From: Asaia sp. W19
GTDB lineage: Bacteria; Pseudomonadota; Alphaproteobacteria; Acetobacterales; Acetobacteraceae
Assembly: GCF_003994335.1 (NCBI RefSeq)
Contig: NZ_PNQZ01000061.1
Span: 1-64,000 of the forward strand
Direction: 5' to 3'
Length of the DNA: 64,000 bases
In this document: piece after piece, positions 1 through 8,448 of the stretch
Position numbering within the stretch: the first letter of the stretch is position 1
How the letters are laid out: the number at the start of each line of letters is the position of its first letter
Notes under the pieces: model-generated
The model's input: the letters and a program-made list of their open reading frames with translations, nothing else
Told to the model about the DNA's origin: nothing
Database searches by the model: none
Translations under genes and position numbers: made by a program

Positions 1-540
1 CTCGGCCATTGCCTGGATGGCCATGGTAATCATCATATTGCAGGCGATCTTGGCCGCGTAAGCTCCGGAGGGATCTTCCCCCATTGGCCAGACACGCCTG
101 CCCAGAACCGCAAATACGGGTGCAAGCCTGTCCAGATGGACTGCGCCGCCAGCCGCAAGTATCTGCAATGCGCCTGCTGCCGCAACATCGGGCCTGCCAA
201 GGACAGGGCTCGCTACGTAGGCCATTCCATATAGGGCGTGAAGCTCTGTCAGTTCGCGTGCAAATGCGACCGATATCGTGGACATGACGACATGGATCAC
301 ACCGGAGGGGGCGCGTGACACCAAACCCGGATCGACGATCACCGAGCGGATGGCCGCATCATCCGACAGGAGCGTCAGAACGACATCGGCGTTGAACGCC
401 TCCTCCGGTGTCTGCAACGCAGCCACGCCTTCAACCGTGCGGCCCGAGCGCGTCCAGGCACAAACGTCATGGCCGTCATGCACCAGATTGGTGGCGATGG
501 CGCGACCCATCGCACCAAGGCCGATCAGGGCAATTTTCAT
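1..540 (-). CDS. NAD(P)-dependent 3-hydroxyisobutyrate dehydrogenase-like protein (partial, 3' end outside window)
   Basis: The reading frame opens at ATG 540 and is still open at base 1, giving 180 codons of a family usually near 290 residues, so the C-terminal helical domain is missing. The N-terminus is a Rossmann fold with the motif GLGAMG at about residues 7-12. The family (3-hydroxyisobutyrate, tartronate semialdehyde and 6-phosphogluconate dehydrogenases) oxidises beta-hydroxy acids with NAD(P)+. The start codon overlaps the stop of the upstream alpha/beta hydrolase by 4 bases (ATGA), so it is the last visible gene of a four-gene minus-strand operon. The exact substrate cannot be told from this fragment. 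Confidence 0.8.
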   Translation of the reverse strand, partial: MKIALIGLGAMGRAIATNLVHDGHDVCAWTRSGRTVEGVAALQTPEEAFNADVVLTLLSDDAAIRSVIVDPGLVSRAPSGVIHVVMSTISVAFARELTELHALYGMAYVASPVLGRPDVAAAGALQILAAGGAVHLDRLAPVFAVLGRRVWPMGEDPSGAYAAKIACNMMITMAIQAMAE

Positions 541-1538
541 GCTGACACCTCTAAATTCGATGCAAGCCATGCCAGCACAGGAGCCAGCGCCGCGTCGGAG
601 TTTTTCTCGTAGATCAGCCCATGCCCGTTACCATGCACCCCATGATCCGGAAGATGCATCACTGTGGCAGAGGCCCCCGCGTCATTGAGGAATGCGGCGG
701 TCGGCGGGCTTGCCGCTGCAAACGCGCTGGCCTCGGCGGTGACGATCAGGATCGGCTTCCCGGCCAGAGATGGTAGACGATATGTTCCGGGCTCTGATGC
801 GTGCAGCATTGCCGCATCCTGTACGGGCGGTTCGAAGGCGAGCGGCGCTGCGGCGATGCCCCAGCTCATCGGACCAATATTGGGGATGGTTGCGAAGGGC
901 GGTCCCATCGGCTCGATGGCGATGATGCCCTGTACGAGATCGGGCCTTCTATCGGCGACGAGCCAGCCATCCGGGCCCGAGGCTGAATGTGTCAGCAGGA
1001 TCGCGGGACCGATCCTGTCCAAAAGCGCCGCGATCCGGTCGGCGTCCATCGTCTGGGAGGTACAGAGATCAGCAGGCAACGGCCCGTAGCCTGCAACGAA
1101 TGCGTCGAGCGCGCCCTCATCATCCGCGTCAAACGGCCATTGCGTATGGCGCGGGTCGGCTTGGGGAAAATAGATCTGACGCGCGGCTTCATAGGAAAAC
1201 GGCGGTCCCATCGCACCGGTGATTTCCGTATGCAGGGGAGAGCGCCCATGTCCCGGCCGGTCGATCACGAGGGCGACGTAGCCTGCCTCGACCAGACGCT
1301 GCGCCCATCCCGGCCGACCATCAGGCGTGTCGAACCACTCCGTGCCCTGAAACCCGCCTCCATGCATCAGGATGATCGGATAGGGGTGAATGACGTGTTC
1401 GGGTGCCTCCCACTCCACATACATGGGCGCGCGCTGATAGCGCCGCCCGGAATGGGTCACGCGCTCTCCCGGGATCCAGAAATGCCCCCGGCGAATATTG
1501 CGCAATGGCGCATGCGACCATGGTTTCTCATCACTCAT
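537..1538 (-). CDS. alpha/beta hydrolase family protein
   Basis: 333 residues with an oxyanion-hole motif HGGGFQGTEW at about residues 59-68, a nucleophile elbow of the form THSASG (Ser near residue 185, an S-x-G variant of GxSxG) and a C-terminal LPDHGVHGNGHG segment that probably supplies the catalytic His. There is no signal peptide, so it is cytoplasmic. It probably hydrolyses an ester or lactone. It lies 9 bases after the EthD-like gene and overlaps the next dehydrogenase by 4 bases, so translation is coupled. The neighbours (SDR, EthD, beta-hydroxyacid dehydrogenase) suggest catabolism of a small organic acid or ester, but the substrate is unknown. Confidence 0.8.
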   Translation of the reverse strand: MSDEKPWSHAPLRNIRRGHFWIPGERVTHSGRRYQRAPMYVEWEAPEHVIHPYPIILMHGGGFQGTEWFDTPDGRPGWAQRLVEAGYVALVIDRPGHGRSPLHTEITGAMGPPFSYEAARQIYFPQADPRHTQWPFDADDEGALDAFVAGYGPLPADLCTSQTMDADRIAALLDRIGPAILLTHSASGPDGWLVADRRPDLVQGIIAIEPMGPPFATIPNIGPMSWGIAAAPLAFEPPVQDAAMLHASEPGTYRLPSLAGKPILIVTAEASAFAAASPPTAAFLNDAGASATVMHLPDHGVHGNGHGLIYEKNSDAALAPVLAWLASNLEVSA

Positions 1539-1547
1539 GTCAGGTCC

Positions 1548-1853
1548 TCAGAGAGGGATTGCGCGCAGGCGGGACGGTAGGAGATCAGTAAACCGCGGAA
1601 TATCGGCCATGACGGCCGAAGCCTCCGGACTGCCGAATGCGCGCTCCATGCTCGACGCATCTGCGAAGCGACATTCGCACAGGGCGATCGTCCCGGGATT
1701 ATCCTGCGCCGGATAGAATGCGGCGAGCGACACGAGCCCATGGGGCGCAAAGGCGCCCCTCACCAGAGGCAGGTGATGAGCGCCGTAATATTCTCGGTCG
1801 AAACGATCATCTGAAGCACCGCGATAGATTACAAAGAGCACCGCCTCGCTCAT
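1548..1853 (-). CDS. EthD family protein (dimeric alpha+beta barrel)
   Basis: 101 residues of the EthD/ferredoxin-like alpha+beta barrel type, with the early segment FDREYYGAHHLPL typical of the family (Tyr-x-x-x-His). EthD proteins are small cytoplasmic helpers or enzymes in catabolic operons, first noted with ethyl tert-butyl ether degradation, and their chemistry is often unknown. The gene overlaps the upstream SDR gene by 4 bases and precedes the hydrolase by 9 bases, so it belongs to the same transcript. I assign the family with confidence but not a substrate. Confidence 0.75.
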   Translation of the reverse strand: MSEAVLFVIYRGASDDRFDREYYGAHHLPLVRGAFAPHGLVSLAAFYPAQDNPGTIALCECRFADASSMERAFGSPEASAVMADIPRFTDLLPSRLRAIPL

Positions 1854-2563
1854 GCGCCGAAACCGCCATCGATCGTGTGCATGGCGCCCGTTATCCCGCG
1901 CGCATGCGGACCCGCGAGATAGGCGACCAGATGGGCTACGTCCTCTGCTGTGCCGTGGCGCTTGAGCGCCATTTCGTCATGCATTGCTTGTGCGAGGAGG
2001 CCATCATGGGGGTTCATATCCGTGTTCGTTGGCCCGGGCTGCACCACGTTTACCGTAATATCGCGCGCGCCAAGATCCCGGGCGAGACCGCGCGCAAGGC
2101 CCTGCAATGCCGATTTGCTCATTCCATACGCTGTGATCCCCTCGAATGGCATACGGTCCCCGTGCACCGAGCCGATCAGTATGATCCGTCCGCCCTTCTT
2201 CATCTGCCGCGCCGCCTCGACGGAGGCGAAATACGGGCCGCGGATATTCACGTCGAACAGATGGTCGACGGAATTGGGCTCCAGGGTCAGTGGATCGCCC
2301 GGCAGCAGTACGGCGGAATTATAGACGAGAACATCGAGCGGGCCCGTATCGCGCAACAGGGTGATCGTTGCATCACGGTCCGAGGCATCGCTGCGGATGG
2401 CGCGTGCGCCGGTTCGGGCCGCGACTGCTTCTGCCGCTTCCCGCGAGCCCGACCAGGTGAACGAGACGTCGTCGCCTTCCGCCGCAAACCTCCCGACGAT
2501 TGCTGCCCCGATCCCTCGACTACCGCCGGTGATCAGGACTTTTCGTGCTGTCGAACCTGACAT
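1850..2563 (-). CDS. SDR family NAD(P)-dependent oxidoreductase
   Basis: 237 residues of a classical short-chain dehydrogenase. The cofactor motif TGGSRGIG lies at residues 12-19, the structural Asn in an NSAV variant of NNAG near residue 82, the catalytic Ser in IGSVHG and the YGMSK (Tyr-x-x-x-Lys) pair near residue 150. It is the first gene of the four-gene minus-strand operon and starts 70 bases from the divergent TetR gene, which likely controls it. It is annotated like 3-oxoacyl-ACP reductase (FabG-like), but operon context points to a catabolic alcohol/ketone step rather than fatty-acid synthesis. Confidence 0.85.
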   Translation of the reverse strand: MSGSTARKVLITGGSRGIGAAIVGRFAAEGDDVSFTWSGSREAAEAVAARTGARAIRSDASDRDATITLLRDTGPLDVLVYNSAVLLPGDPLTLEPNSVDHLFDVNIRGPYFASVEAARQMKKGGRIILIGSVHGDRMPFEGITAYGMSKSALQGLARGLARDLGARDITVNVVQPGPTNTDMNPHDGLLAQAMHDEMALKRHGTAEDVAHLVAYLAGPHARGITGAMHTIDGGFGA

Positions 2564-2611
2564 GAGGCGCTCCTTGAATTTATTGATCGAACGCTACATA
2601 ATTAATGCAGG

Positions 2612-2658
2612 ATTATCGTCAAGGGTTTTTTGAGTGACCGATCAATTATCGTCGAAGG
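2612..2658. promoter_or_regulatory. Direct repeat pair, candidate TetR operator
   Basis: Two near-identical copies of ATTATCGTC(A/G)A occur at 2612-2622 and 2645-2655, flanked by TTGATCG at 2584-2590 and its reverse complement CGATCAA at 2639-2645. They straddle the GTG start of the TetR gene at 2634 and lie next to the divergent SDR operon. Autoregulation by TetR would fit, but direct repeats are less typical of TetR operators than palindromes, so this is a weak prediction. Confidence 0.35.
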
Positions 2659-3266
2659 CCGTACGAGGTCGTCCCCGCCGGTTCGACCCGCAAGAGGCTC
2701 TCTCCGCTGGGCGCGCGCTGTTCCACACGCATGGCTATGAGGCGCTGGGCATTGCCGCCATCACTGAGGCAATCGGTATCAGACCGGCCAGCTTCTACGC
2801 CGCGTTTGGCAGCAAGGCCGCCTATTTCGAGAGGATCGCTGAGGCCTATGCCGCTGAGATCTTGCCTCTCGACATCTTCTTCCGCGACGACCGTCCGGTC
2901 ATCGACAGTATTGCCGAGTTGCTGGGGGACGCTGCGCGTACTTACACAGCCTGCAGCGATCGGGCCGGGTGCCTGATCCTTGAGGCCTTACGTGCCGATC
3001 GCAGCGATGAGGGGAGAGGCATCGCCCTGCGTATCGCCCGGGCTCGTCGTGAAAAGCTTGAGGCCCTGATCGCCCGCACGGCGCCACAGGTAGCGTCGAT
3101 GGTAACCGATGTCCTGACCGTGACGATGGCTGGTATGTCGGCTGCGGCCCGTGATGGCGCGAGCTGCTCAAGCCTGGAACAGGTCGCGGCGGTTGTCATG
3201 GTCGGGCTGCGCTCACTCATTGGGGGGAACACCTCGGCGAGAGCGCTCCACGGCCACGCGCCGTGA
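2634..3266 (+). CDS. TetR/AcrR family transcriptional regulator
   Basis: 210 residues. The N-terminal helix-turn-helix covers about residues 14-60 (motif RGRPRRFDP, then ALFHTHGYEALGIAAI and SFYAAFGSK, the usual TetR recognition helix). The C-terminal ligand domain carries Cys residues (AGCLILEA). The start is GTG at 2634, the first start in frame before the conserved block. It is divergent from the SDR-EthD-hydrolase-dehydrogenase operon with a 70-base gap, so it most likely represses that operon and senses a pathway metabolite; the ligand is unknown. Confidence 0.85.
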   Translation: MTDQLSSKAVRGRPRRFDPQEALSAGRALFHTHGYEALGIAAITEAIGIRPASFYAAFGSKAAYFERIAEAYAAEILPLDIFFRDDRPVIDSIAELLGDAARTYTACSDRAGCLILEALRADRSDEGRGIALRIARARREKLEALIARTAPQVASMVTDVLTVTMAGMSAAARDGASCSSLEQVAAVVMVGLRSLIGGNTSARALHGHAP

Positions 3267-3642
3267 CCGACACACCCTTCCAGCCAGGCAGGTTTTTCGC
3301 GCAAGCAGGCCCGATCATATGGATGACCAGCGAGGCTTGTTCGTCACCGCATGCCGATACGTGTGCCATCCCTCTCCGACAAAGCCGATCATATGACCCG
3401 CAGCCCCCTCTTCCGTGCGCTGGCGTAGGTCATTGCGGTTCGCGAAGATGATCCCGCTCCTCTGGCAGGGGGCGATATATCGTAGTGAGATGTTTGAGAG
3501 AGGCCACCAGACGCGCCATGAGCAGGTGCGGCAGTCGACGCAGATCAACTCAATGCCAGTTATTGCCCAGCACCTCTGTCAAGGTGCCCATGCCGAAGCA
3601 ACAAGGTTCGAGCCTCAGGGGCCGCCCTCTGTTCCGTCCGCT
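3267..3642. other. Gene-poor spacer of 376 bases
   Basis: Between the TetR gene and the convergent methyltransferase gene there is no frame with a recognisable protein signature, good start site or length. Short open frames exist on both strands but their translations look random. The stretch may be the remnant of a lost gene. No terminator with a U-tract was found. Confidence 0.5.
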
Positions 3643-4416
3643 TCAGAGTGGCGCAGGTTTCTTCCATGCGACGATCGACAGGGGAAAAGTAAAGCGAATG
3701 ACGTTATCGATCTCACTGGCACGCATACCAGACCGGTCTTGACCGCTTGCAATTTCCTCTCTGAATAACGCGGTCAGAGCCGGCAGATCTTCCTGTGCCA
3801 CCTGATCGGTCAGTTGCGACTCCAGGCGGTATTGATGAACCATCAAAGCCGACAGCCCCGCCTCGTTTCCGAGAGCTTCGAGCTCAGCCAGCGTTAGGGC
3901 GCGGGTATGAGAGGCGTCACGCAGTTTCTCGGCTTCGTCATAGCGCTCCCGACATTCGGGCGTGGGCGTGGCGTCGATCACGATCACCCGCCCACCGGGA
4001 CGACAGACCCGAACCATCTCCTGCAGGCAGAGCGCCGGGGTCTCCATGTGATGGAAACTGTAGCGCGTCACGACACGATGGAACGCGCCGTCAGCGAAGG
4101 GGAGGGCGCGTGCATTGCCAATCTGGAAGCAGGCAGTCGTGCCGGTTTGCCGGGCACGCTGTTGGGCCTGGTCGATCATGGCGGGTGTGAGATCGATGCC
4201 GGTCACGACCCCGCCTTCTCTCGCCAGGGCACAGGCGACAATCCCGGGGCCGCATGCCACATCGAGCACGCTCATCCCCGGTTCAACAGCGCAGGCGGCT
4301 ATCGTGTGCGCCATGCTCTCGGCCTCGGCATGGAGAGGGAGCGCAGCAAACGGGGAGGCCCAGCGCGTGAACTGGTCGATTATCCGTGTGTCATGAGGGG
4401 ATGCCGCATCGGTCAT
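3643..4416 (-). CDS. Class I SAM-dependent methyltransferase (UbiE/Methyltransf_11 type)
   Basis: 257 residues. Motif I for S-adenosylmethionine is VLDVACGPG near residues 50-58, followed by GIDLTPAMID (acidic loop binding the ribose) and a NARALPFADGAFH post-motif typical of the UbiE/COQ5-like group. The C-terminal half is variable and does not reveal the substrate. It is cytoplasmic, with no membrane segments. It is divergent from the AraC-type gene with about 90 bases between starts, so the AraC protein may control it. Confidence 0.8.
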   Translation of the reverse strand: MTDAASPHDTRIIDQFTRWASPFAALPLHAEAESMAHTIAACAVEPGMSVLDVACGPGIVACALAREGGVVTGIDLTPAMIDQAQQRARQTGTTACFQIGNARALPFADGAFHRVVTRYSFHHMETPALCLQEMVRVCRPGGRVIVIDATPTPECRERYDEAEKLRDASHTRALTLAELEALGNEAGLSALMVHQYRLESQLTDQVAQEDLPALTALFREEIASGQDRSGMRASEIDNVIRFTFPLSIVAWKKPAPL

Positions 4417-4505
4417 GATTGTTCCTTTCCTTACCCCGGCAGGTTAAGGCACAGAACCCTGGCCGACTAACGATGCGCGGTCATAAAATAGCGGGAAACG
4501 GCCAG

Positions 4506-5354
4506 ATGAAGACCCTGACAGACGAGGAGACGCGCGTCATTCTGGCCGAGACTGGTCTGGATGCGCCGTGCAATGCAGCTTTCGCCCTGCGCAAGGTGAC
4601 GGAGCCGGTGGCTTATGGCTGGCATGAACACCCCTACCACCAGATCATCTATGCACGGAAAGGGACGACTCAGGTCGAGGGGCGGGACGGGGTGCATCTT
4701 CTGCCTGCGGGGCACGCCGTCTGGATATCAGCCCATGTCCCGCACAGGACGATGATCCGCGATCTCGATGGCGTATCCCTTTTTTTCAGGGTCTCTCAGG
4801 GGGATGAGAAGAGTGGCAGGATCGAGATTTTTCCCGTCGCGCCCGTACTGCGCGAGATGGTGTTCTATGCCCTGCGCTGGCCTGGGGGCGAAAGGGAGGA
4901 ATGCCCGATCGCAGCGGTTTTTTTCAGGACCTTGCTGCTTCTGGTGCGGGAGCAGTGCGACGCGGTCCGCGCCGGCAATTTTGTCCTGCCTCGGGCGCGT
5001 CACTCCGGGCTCGTCAGGGCCATGGATGCAGCGCGCGCTGATCCCGGCTCGGTTGGACTGGACGCAGTTTTGCGGGTGGCAGGGATGTCGGAACGCAGCT
5101 TTCGAAGGCATTTCCGAGAGGAAACCGGCATGAGCTGGCAGCACTGGATCACGCAGGCGCGGTTATTTCACGCGGCGATTCTGCTCGGTCAGGGGGAAAG
5201 GGTGACGTATGTCGCGGCTGAAGCCGGCTATGCGTCCATGAGCGCTTTCGCCAAATCCTTCACGCGAGTCATCGGCCTTGCTCCGCTGCAGTATCAGAAG
5301 CGAAGCCGGGGAATGGATGATGAGCCGCCTCCGGGAGGAGGGGAGTCATTCTGA
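4506..5354 (+). CDS. AraC/XylS family transcriptional regulator with N-terminal cupin
   Basis: 282 residues from ATG 4506; an ATG at 4473 and a further upstream start at 4419 keep the frame open, but conserved sequence begins near MKTLTDEE. The N-terminal cupin sensor shows HEHPYHQIIYARKG and LPAGHAVWISAHVPH. The C-terminal double helix-turn-helix includes AGMSERSFRRHFREETGMS and the signature VAAEAGYASMSAFAKSF then APLQYQ. Such regulators sense a small ligand and often activate a divergent neighbour, here the methyltransferase. The ligand is unknown. Confidence 0.85.
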   Translation: MKTLTDEETRVILAETGLDAPCNAAFALRKVTEPVAYGWHEHPYHQIIYARKGTTQVEGRDGVHLLPAGHAVWISAHVPHRTMIRDLDGVSLFFRVSQGDEKSGRIEIFPVAPVLREMVFYALRWPGGEREECPIAAVFFRTLLLLVREQCDAVRAGNFVLPRARHSGLVRAMDAARADPGSVGLDAVLRVAGMSERSFRRHFREETGMSWQHWITQARLFHAAILLGQGERVTYVAAEAGYASMSAFAKSFTRVIGLAPLQYQKRSRGMDDEPPPGGGESF

Positions 5355-5403
5355 CGCCCGGACCAGCCAATTTCGCGGAGTTTAGGTCCGGGATGGGGTT
5401 TTC

Positions 5404-5420
5404 AGAGGGCGACGCCCTCT
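5404..5420. terminator. GC-rich hairpin between convergent genes
   Basis: AGAGGGC (5404-5410), loop GAC, GCCCTCT (5414-5420): a perfect 7-bp stem between the AraC gene and the convergent NUP gene. There is no clear U-tract. It resembles the GGGC-nnn-GCCC repeats seen elsewhere in this window. Confidence 0.5.
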
Positions 5421-5454
5421 CGCCTAGCCCGCATCCCGGCCTCTCCTGTTCGGC

Positions 5455-6579
5455 TTACTTCCCTGCAGAGGGAATCGTATTCTCGTAGCGGTCCCAATGG
5501 GTGGCAAGTTCACGCACGACGACGCTGCCGATCTGATAGGCGGCGTTTACCGAGGGGATGAACGCTGAATAGCCCTTCTCATTCGCTTCATCCGAGAGAA
5601 GCTGCGCGGCGGTCTGACCCGGAGGCGGCATGTCGAAATTGCTTGCGGTGCGCAGAAGCAGGGCGCGATCGGGATCGACGCGTCCGGCCTTGGCCTGAAG
5701 CGCCAGGGCCTGACAGAAAGCGATATCCTCTTCGGCGGTCGTGGCCATGACGCCCTTGTTATCGGTCCAGTAGCGCACCCAGCGTTCGGCCCAGCGGTTC
5801 ATGAGCTTGCCAACCCAGAAGGTTTCTCCCGAGATCGTGTCGCCGATCACAACAGAAGGGGGCTTCTGGGCGGGGGCATAGCCGCGATAGCGGGCGCGGC
5901 TCTGTTTCATGCCATCGCTGTCGGGCAGGGAAATCGATCTGGTGAGGGCATAGGCCCAGTTCGTAAGGCCGGGATTGAGCGTGTAGACCATGTCGCCTGA
6001 CAGCGAGTGCAGGGGCGGGCGGGGCGACTGATCGGGGCGGCTGCCCTGTACGGGTGTAAAGCCATCCGGCCAGTCTTTCGGGATCTCGCGTGGGTCGACC
6101 AGATGCGCGAGGCCGCCATTGATCACTCGGGGGGCCCAGACGGCAGAGCCGATCGTTCCGAAATCGGGGTCGATCCCTGCAATGCCGGCGAGGACGAAAT
6201 AGCTGTGACGCAGGTCGAAGCGAGGGTCGAGAATGAGTGCCGTCATGGCAGAGGCCATGTGCTGTGGACCTTCACCGGAAGCGATGGCGAGGACCTGCAA
6301 CTCCGGGTTGTAGTGCATCACCTCATGATCGGTGCCCGGTGCGGGTAGCGTCTGGCTCAAGGGGAGCTTTTCGATCCAGTTCTGATACTCGCCCGGGGTG
6401 TCGCCCGTGTCCTTGCCAATCTCGAACGTGGTTACAACCACAACGCGAACTGGAATTCTGGCGGGGCTGGACTCGGCGGCGGCTGGGAGGGAAAAAGCGG
6501 GCGCGATGAGCGCCGTGCCGCAAAGGGAGAGGGCCGAGAGGGCAAGAAGGCGCTTGAGCATCGGGCGAAGGGTCCTCAC
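5455..6579 (-). CDS. Exported purine nucleoside permease (NUP) family protein
   Basis: 374 residues with an N-terminal signal peptide (basic MRTLRPMLKRLL, hydrophobic core, cleavage near AAA-ES around residue 35). The rest matches the NUP family (motifs VVTTFEIGKDTGDTPGEYQ, ASGEGPQHMASAM, YFVLAGIAGIDP, IGDTISGETFWVG). The family is named for nucleoside transport in fungi but has a phosphorylase-like fold and no membrane spans, so it may bind or cleave nucleosides in the periplasm. The start overlaps the stop of the adenosine deaminase gene by 4 bases, so the two form a coupled exported purine pair. Confidence 0.8.
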   Translation of the reverse strand: MRTLRPMLKRLLALSALSLCGTALIAPAFSLPAAAESSPARIPVRVVVVTTFEIGKDTGDTPGEYQNWIEKLPLSQTLPAPGTDHEVMHYNPELQVLAIASGEGPQHMASAMTALILDPRFDLRHSYFVLAGIAGIDPDFGTIGSAVWAPRVINGGLAHLVDPREIPKDWPDGFTPVQGSRPDQSPRPPLHSLSGDMVYTLNPGLTNWAYALTRSISLPDSDGMKQSRARYRGYAPAQKPPSVVIGDTISGETFWVGKLMNRWAERWVRYWTDNKGVMATTAEEDIAFCQALALQAKAGRVDPDRALLLRTASNFDMPPPGQTAAQLLSDEANEKGYSAFIPSVNAAYQIGSVVVRELATHWDRYENTIPSAGK

Positions 6580-8087
6580 TGGAAAAGGGGCTCGTGGCTG
6601 ACAGTGTTTTCAAAAGCGGCGAAGTTCTGCTCGAGCTGAAGCTGGAGGCGGGCTTTCTGGCTTTTTTTCAGGAAATCCGCACAGGCGAAGCTCTGCGGCG
6701 CCTTGCAGAGTGTGGTCACATGATCCCCGTCCCAGAGCGATGTGCCGGGAATGAAGGCGTAGGTCAGACTGTTGCGAGACAGGGTTTTCAGATCGGCATA
6801 GCTCAGTGATGTGGTGGTAAGCGCCCTGAGGTAGTCTTCGGTCAGATTGCTGCGCGATACGCCTTCATCGTCGGTCGAAAGCACGACGGGTACATGGGCG
6901 CGGCGATAGAGACTGAGCGGATGCTCTGCGCCGCTCACTCCCAGGATCTGGGCATTGCTGACCAGATTGACCTCAACCGCGATACGGCGCTGCGCCATCT
7001 CGTTGAGAAGGCGTATGGCGTCTTTCTCCCAGGTGATATCCACGCCATGGCCGATGCGCTCGGCACCCGCGATCTCGACCGCGTCACGAATGTGGCTTTG
7101 CAGGCCGCTGGCGGGAACGAGGGAGGGGGTCAGTTCGCCTGCGTGAAGGCTGAGCCGGACATCGGGGTAGAGCGCGCCCAGCTTGGCGAACATCTGCATA
7201 TGCAGTTCGTAATCGGCCATGGCGGTACTGTTGTCTTCGGGGGCGACGAAATTGAGCCCGACAAAGCGCGGATCTTCATGGGCAAGAGCATAGCCTGCAT
7301 CGAGCTGGGCAAAGACCTGGGCCGGGGTCATCGTGCGGATGGCCTGGAACAGATACCGCACCGTCACCGAGCACCCAGGATGCGCGGCAGGGGTATCGCA
7401 TTGCAGGATGTCGCGGGCCTGATGCTCCATGTCGTCCGTATCGCGTCTGGCTTCAGCCACCAGACGGGGACGCTCGTCCTTGAGTGCCTGATGCGCGGCG
7501 TCAAGGTCGAGATCATGCAGGGGGTGCTGGTCGCCCGTCTTGACCATGCTGCCCAGAGCCGGGGAGATCATCAGTTCGAGATAGACCACGTGATCGGCGG
7601 CAGCCTGATCGCGAGCCTGGGCGAGCATCTCGCCCTGGTGGGCTGCGAGCACAGGAGCGAAGCGTCCGAAACTCGAGAAAAAGTGATCGTGACCGGAGTG
7701 ATCGGCGGGCGTCGGAACGAAATCATGCATCGATAAGGAATCGATCATGACCGCGCGGGCGTCGTCACGCGCATGCAACTGGGCGGCGGGAATATCGCCG
7801 GGCGTTGCCAGACGGCACTTTGTTGGCAGGATGCGTCCCTGCGAAAGCGAGACGCATAATCCGTCTCCTGACGCCCATTCGAGAAAGCTTTCGGCCGAGA
7901 TGGCCCCTGCGAGATGGTTATGAAGATCCCCACCTTTGGGAAAATTGCGCATGAACAGGGTCATGCGCGCGGGGTCGCTGCGCAGATGATCGAAGATGCG
8001 GGCCGTCGCCTGTCCCTCCGGCGTTTCGGCCTGGGCGGAGAAGAGCGGAATAGCGAGGGCTAGGGCGGGCAGGAGGCGAGGCAACAT
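6576..8087 (-). CDS. Exported adenosine deaminase
   Basis: 503 residues from ATG 8087; an upstream in-frame start at 8309 would place a non-signal-like tail before the signal peptide MLPRLLPALALAIPLFSAQA, so the shorter start is preferred. Zinc and catalytic motifs of the adenosine/AMP deaminase family are present: HNHLAG (HxH) near residue 56, LHAGE, GHGVDI and STDDEGV. It converts adenosine to inosine plus ammonia, here probably in the periplasm. It is longer than cytoplasmic Add (about 335) because of N-terminal and insert segments as in secreted ADGF-like enzymes. It is translationally coupled to the downstream NUP gene. Confidence 0.88.
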   Translation of the reverse strand: MLPRLLPALALAIPLFSAQAETPEGQATARIFDHLRSDPARMTLFMRNFPKGGDLHNHLAGAISAESFLEWASGDGLCVSLSQGRILPTKCRLATPGDIPAAQLHARDDARAVMIDSLSMHDFVPTPADHSGHDHFFSSFGRFAPVLAAHQGEMLAQARDQAAADHVVYLELMISPALGSMVKTGDQHPLHDLDLDAAHQALKDERPRLVAEARRDTDDMEHQARDILQCDTPAAHPGCSVTVRYLFQAIRTMTPAQVFAQLDAGYALAHEDPRFVGLNFVAPEDNSTAMADYELHMQMFAKLGALYPDVRLSLHAGELTPSLVPASGLQSHIRDAVEIAGAERIGHGVDITWEKDAIRLLNEMAQRRIAVEVNLVSNAQILGVSGAEHPLSLYRRAHVPVVLSTDDEGVSRSNLTEDYLRALTTTSLSYADLKTLSRNSLTYAFIPGTSLWDGDHVTTLCKAPQSFACADFLKKSQKARLQLQLEQNFAAFENTVSHEPLFQ

Positions 8088-8398
8088 GCCGCGAAACGTG
8101 ACGAAACCTGTTTGCTTTTGCAAGCGGGCGGGCGAGAGCCGAGAACGTTTTTTAACGGAGAAGGCGCCGCATGATCGCGGGGAGGTGCAGGTCGGGCGCA
8201 AGCTTTGGCGACGAGTGCGAGCCGGATGGGCAGGACTGCCCCGGATCCGCCAGGGAAGATGGCCGTGCCAGGAGAGTTTTGGGTGAGGCGGGATTATATT
8301 TCCATGCACGGGGGCATGGGCGGCCTCGGGTCGGACGGATGGTCCGGAGGGAGGGGCACCTGACGATTACGCTAGGGCAGAAGTCAGGGCATCCCATG
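8088..8398. other. Spacer upstream of the adenosine deaminase operon
   Basis: About 310 GC-rich bases between the deaminase start and the palindrome downstream of the HU gene. It should hold the promoter of the deaminase-NUP operon. I see no convincing -35/-10 pair and no further gene. Confidence 0.4.
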
Positions 8399-8440
8399 AC
8401 AGGCCATGCCACTGCGGGATCCCGCAGTGGCATGGCCTGT
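8399..8440. terminator. 42-bp perfect palindrome downstream of the HU gene
   Basis: A perfect inverted repeat with 21-base arms centred on GGGATCCC between 8419 and 8420 (arms begin ACAGGCCATGCC and end GGCATGGCCTGT). It lies 8 bases beyond the HU stop codon. It can form a very strong hairpin and probably ends HU transcription, although no run of U follows on the minus strand. Confidence 0.6.
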
Positions 8441-8448
8441 TGATCGGC

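Noticed and set aside
3602-3622. Sequence GGTTCGAGCC resembling a tRNA T-arm
   Set aside because: The flanking bases do not form a 5-bp T stem and no acceptor, D or anticodon arm can be built around it.
3415-3768. 117-codon open frame in the spacer before the methyltransferase
   Set aside because: It runs into the methyltransferase gene on the other strand, has no ribosome site and its translation has no family-like motif.
8088-8309. 74-residue N-terminal extension of the adenosine deaminase
   Set aside because: The signal peptide begins at 8087 and the extension has no domain-like sequence.
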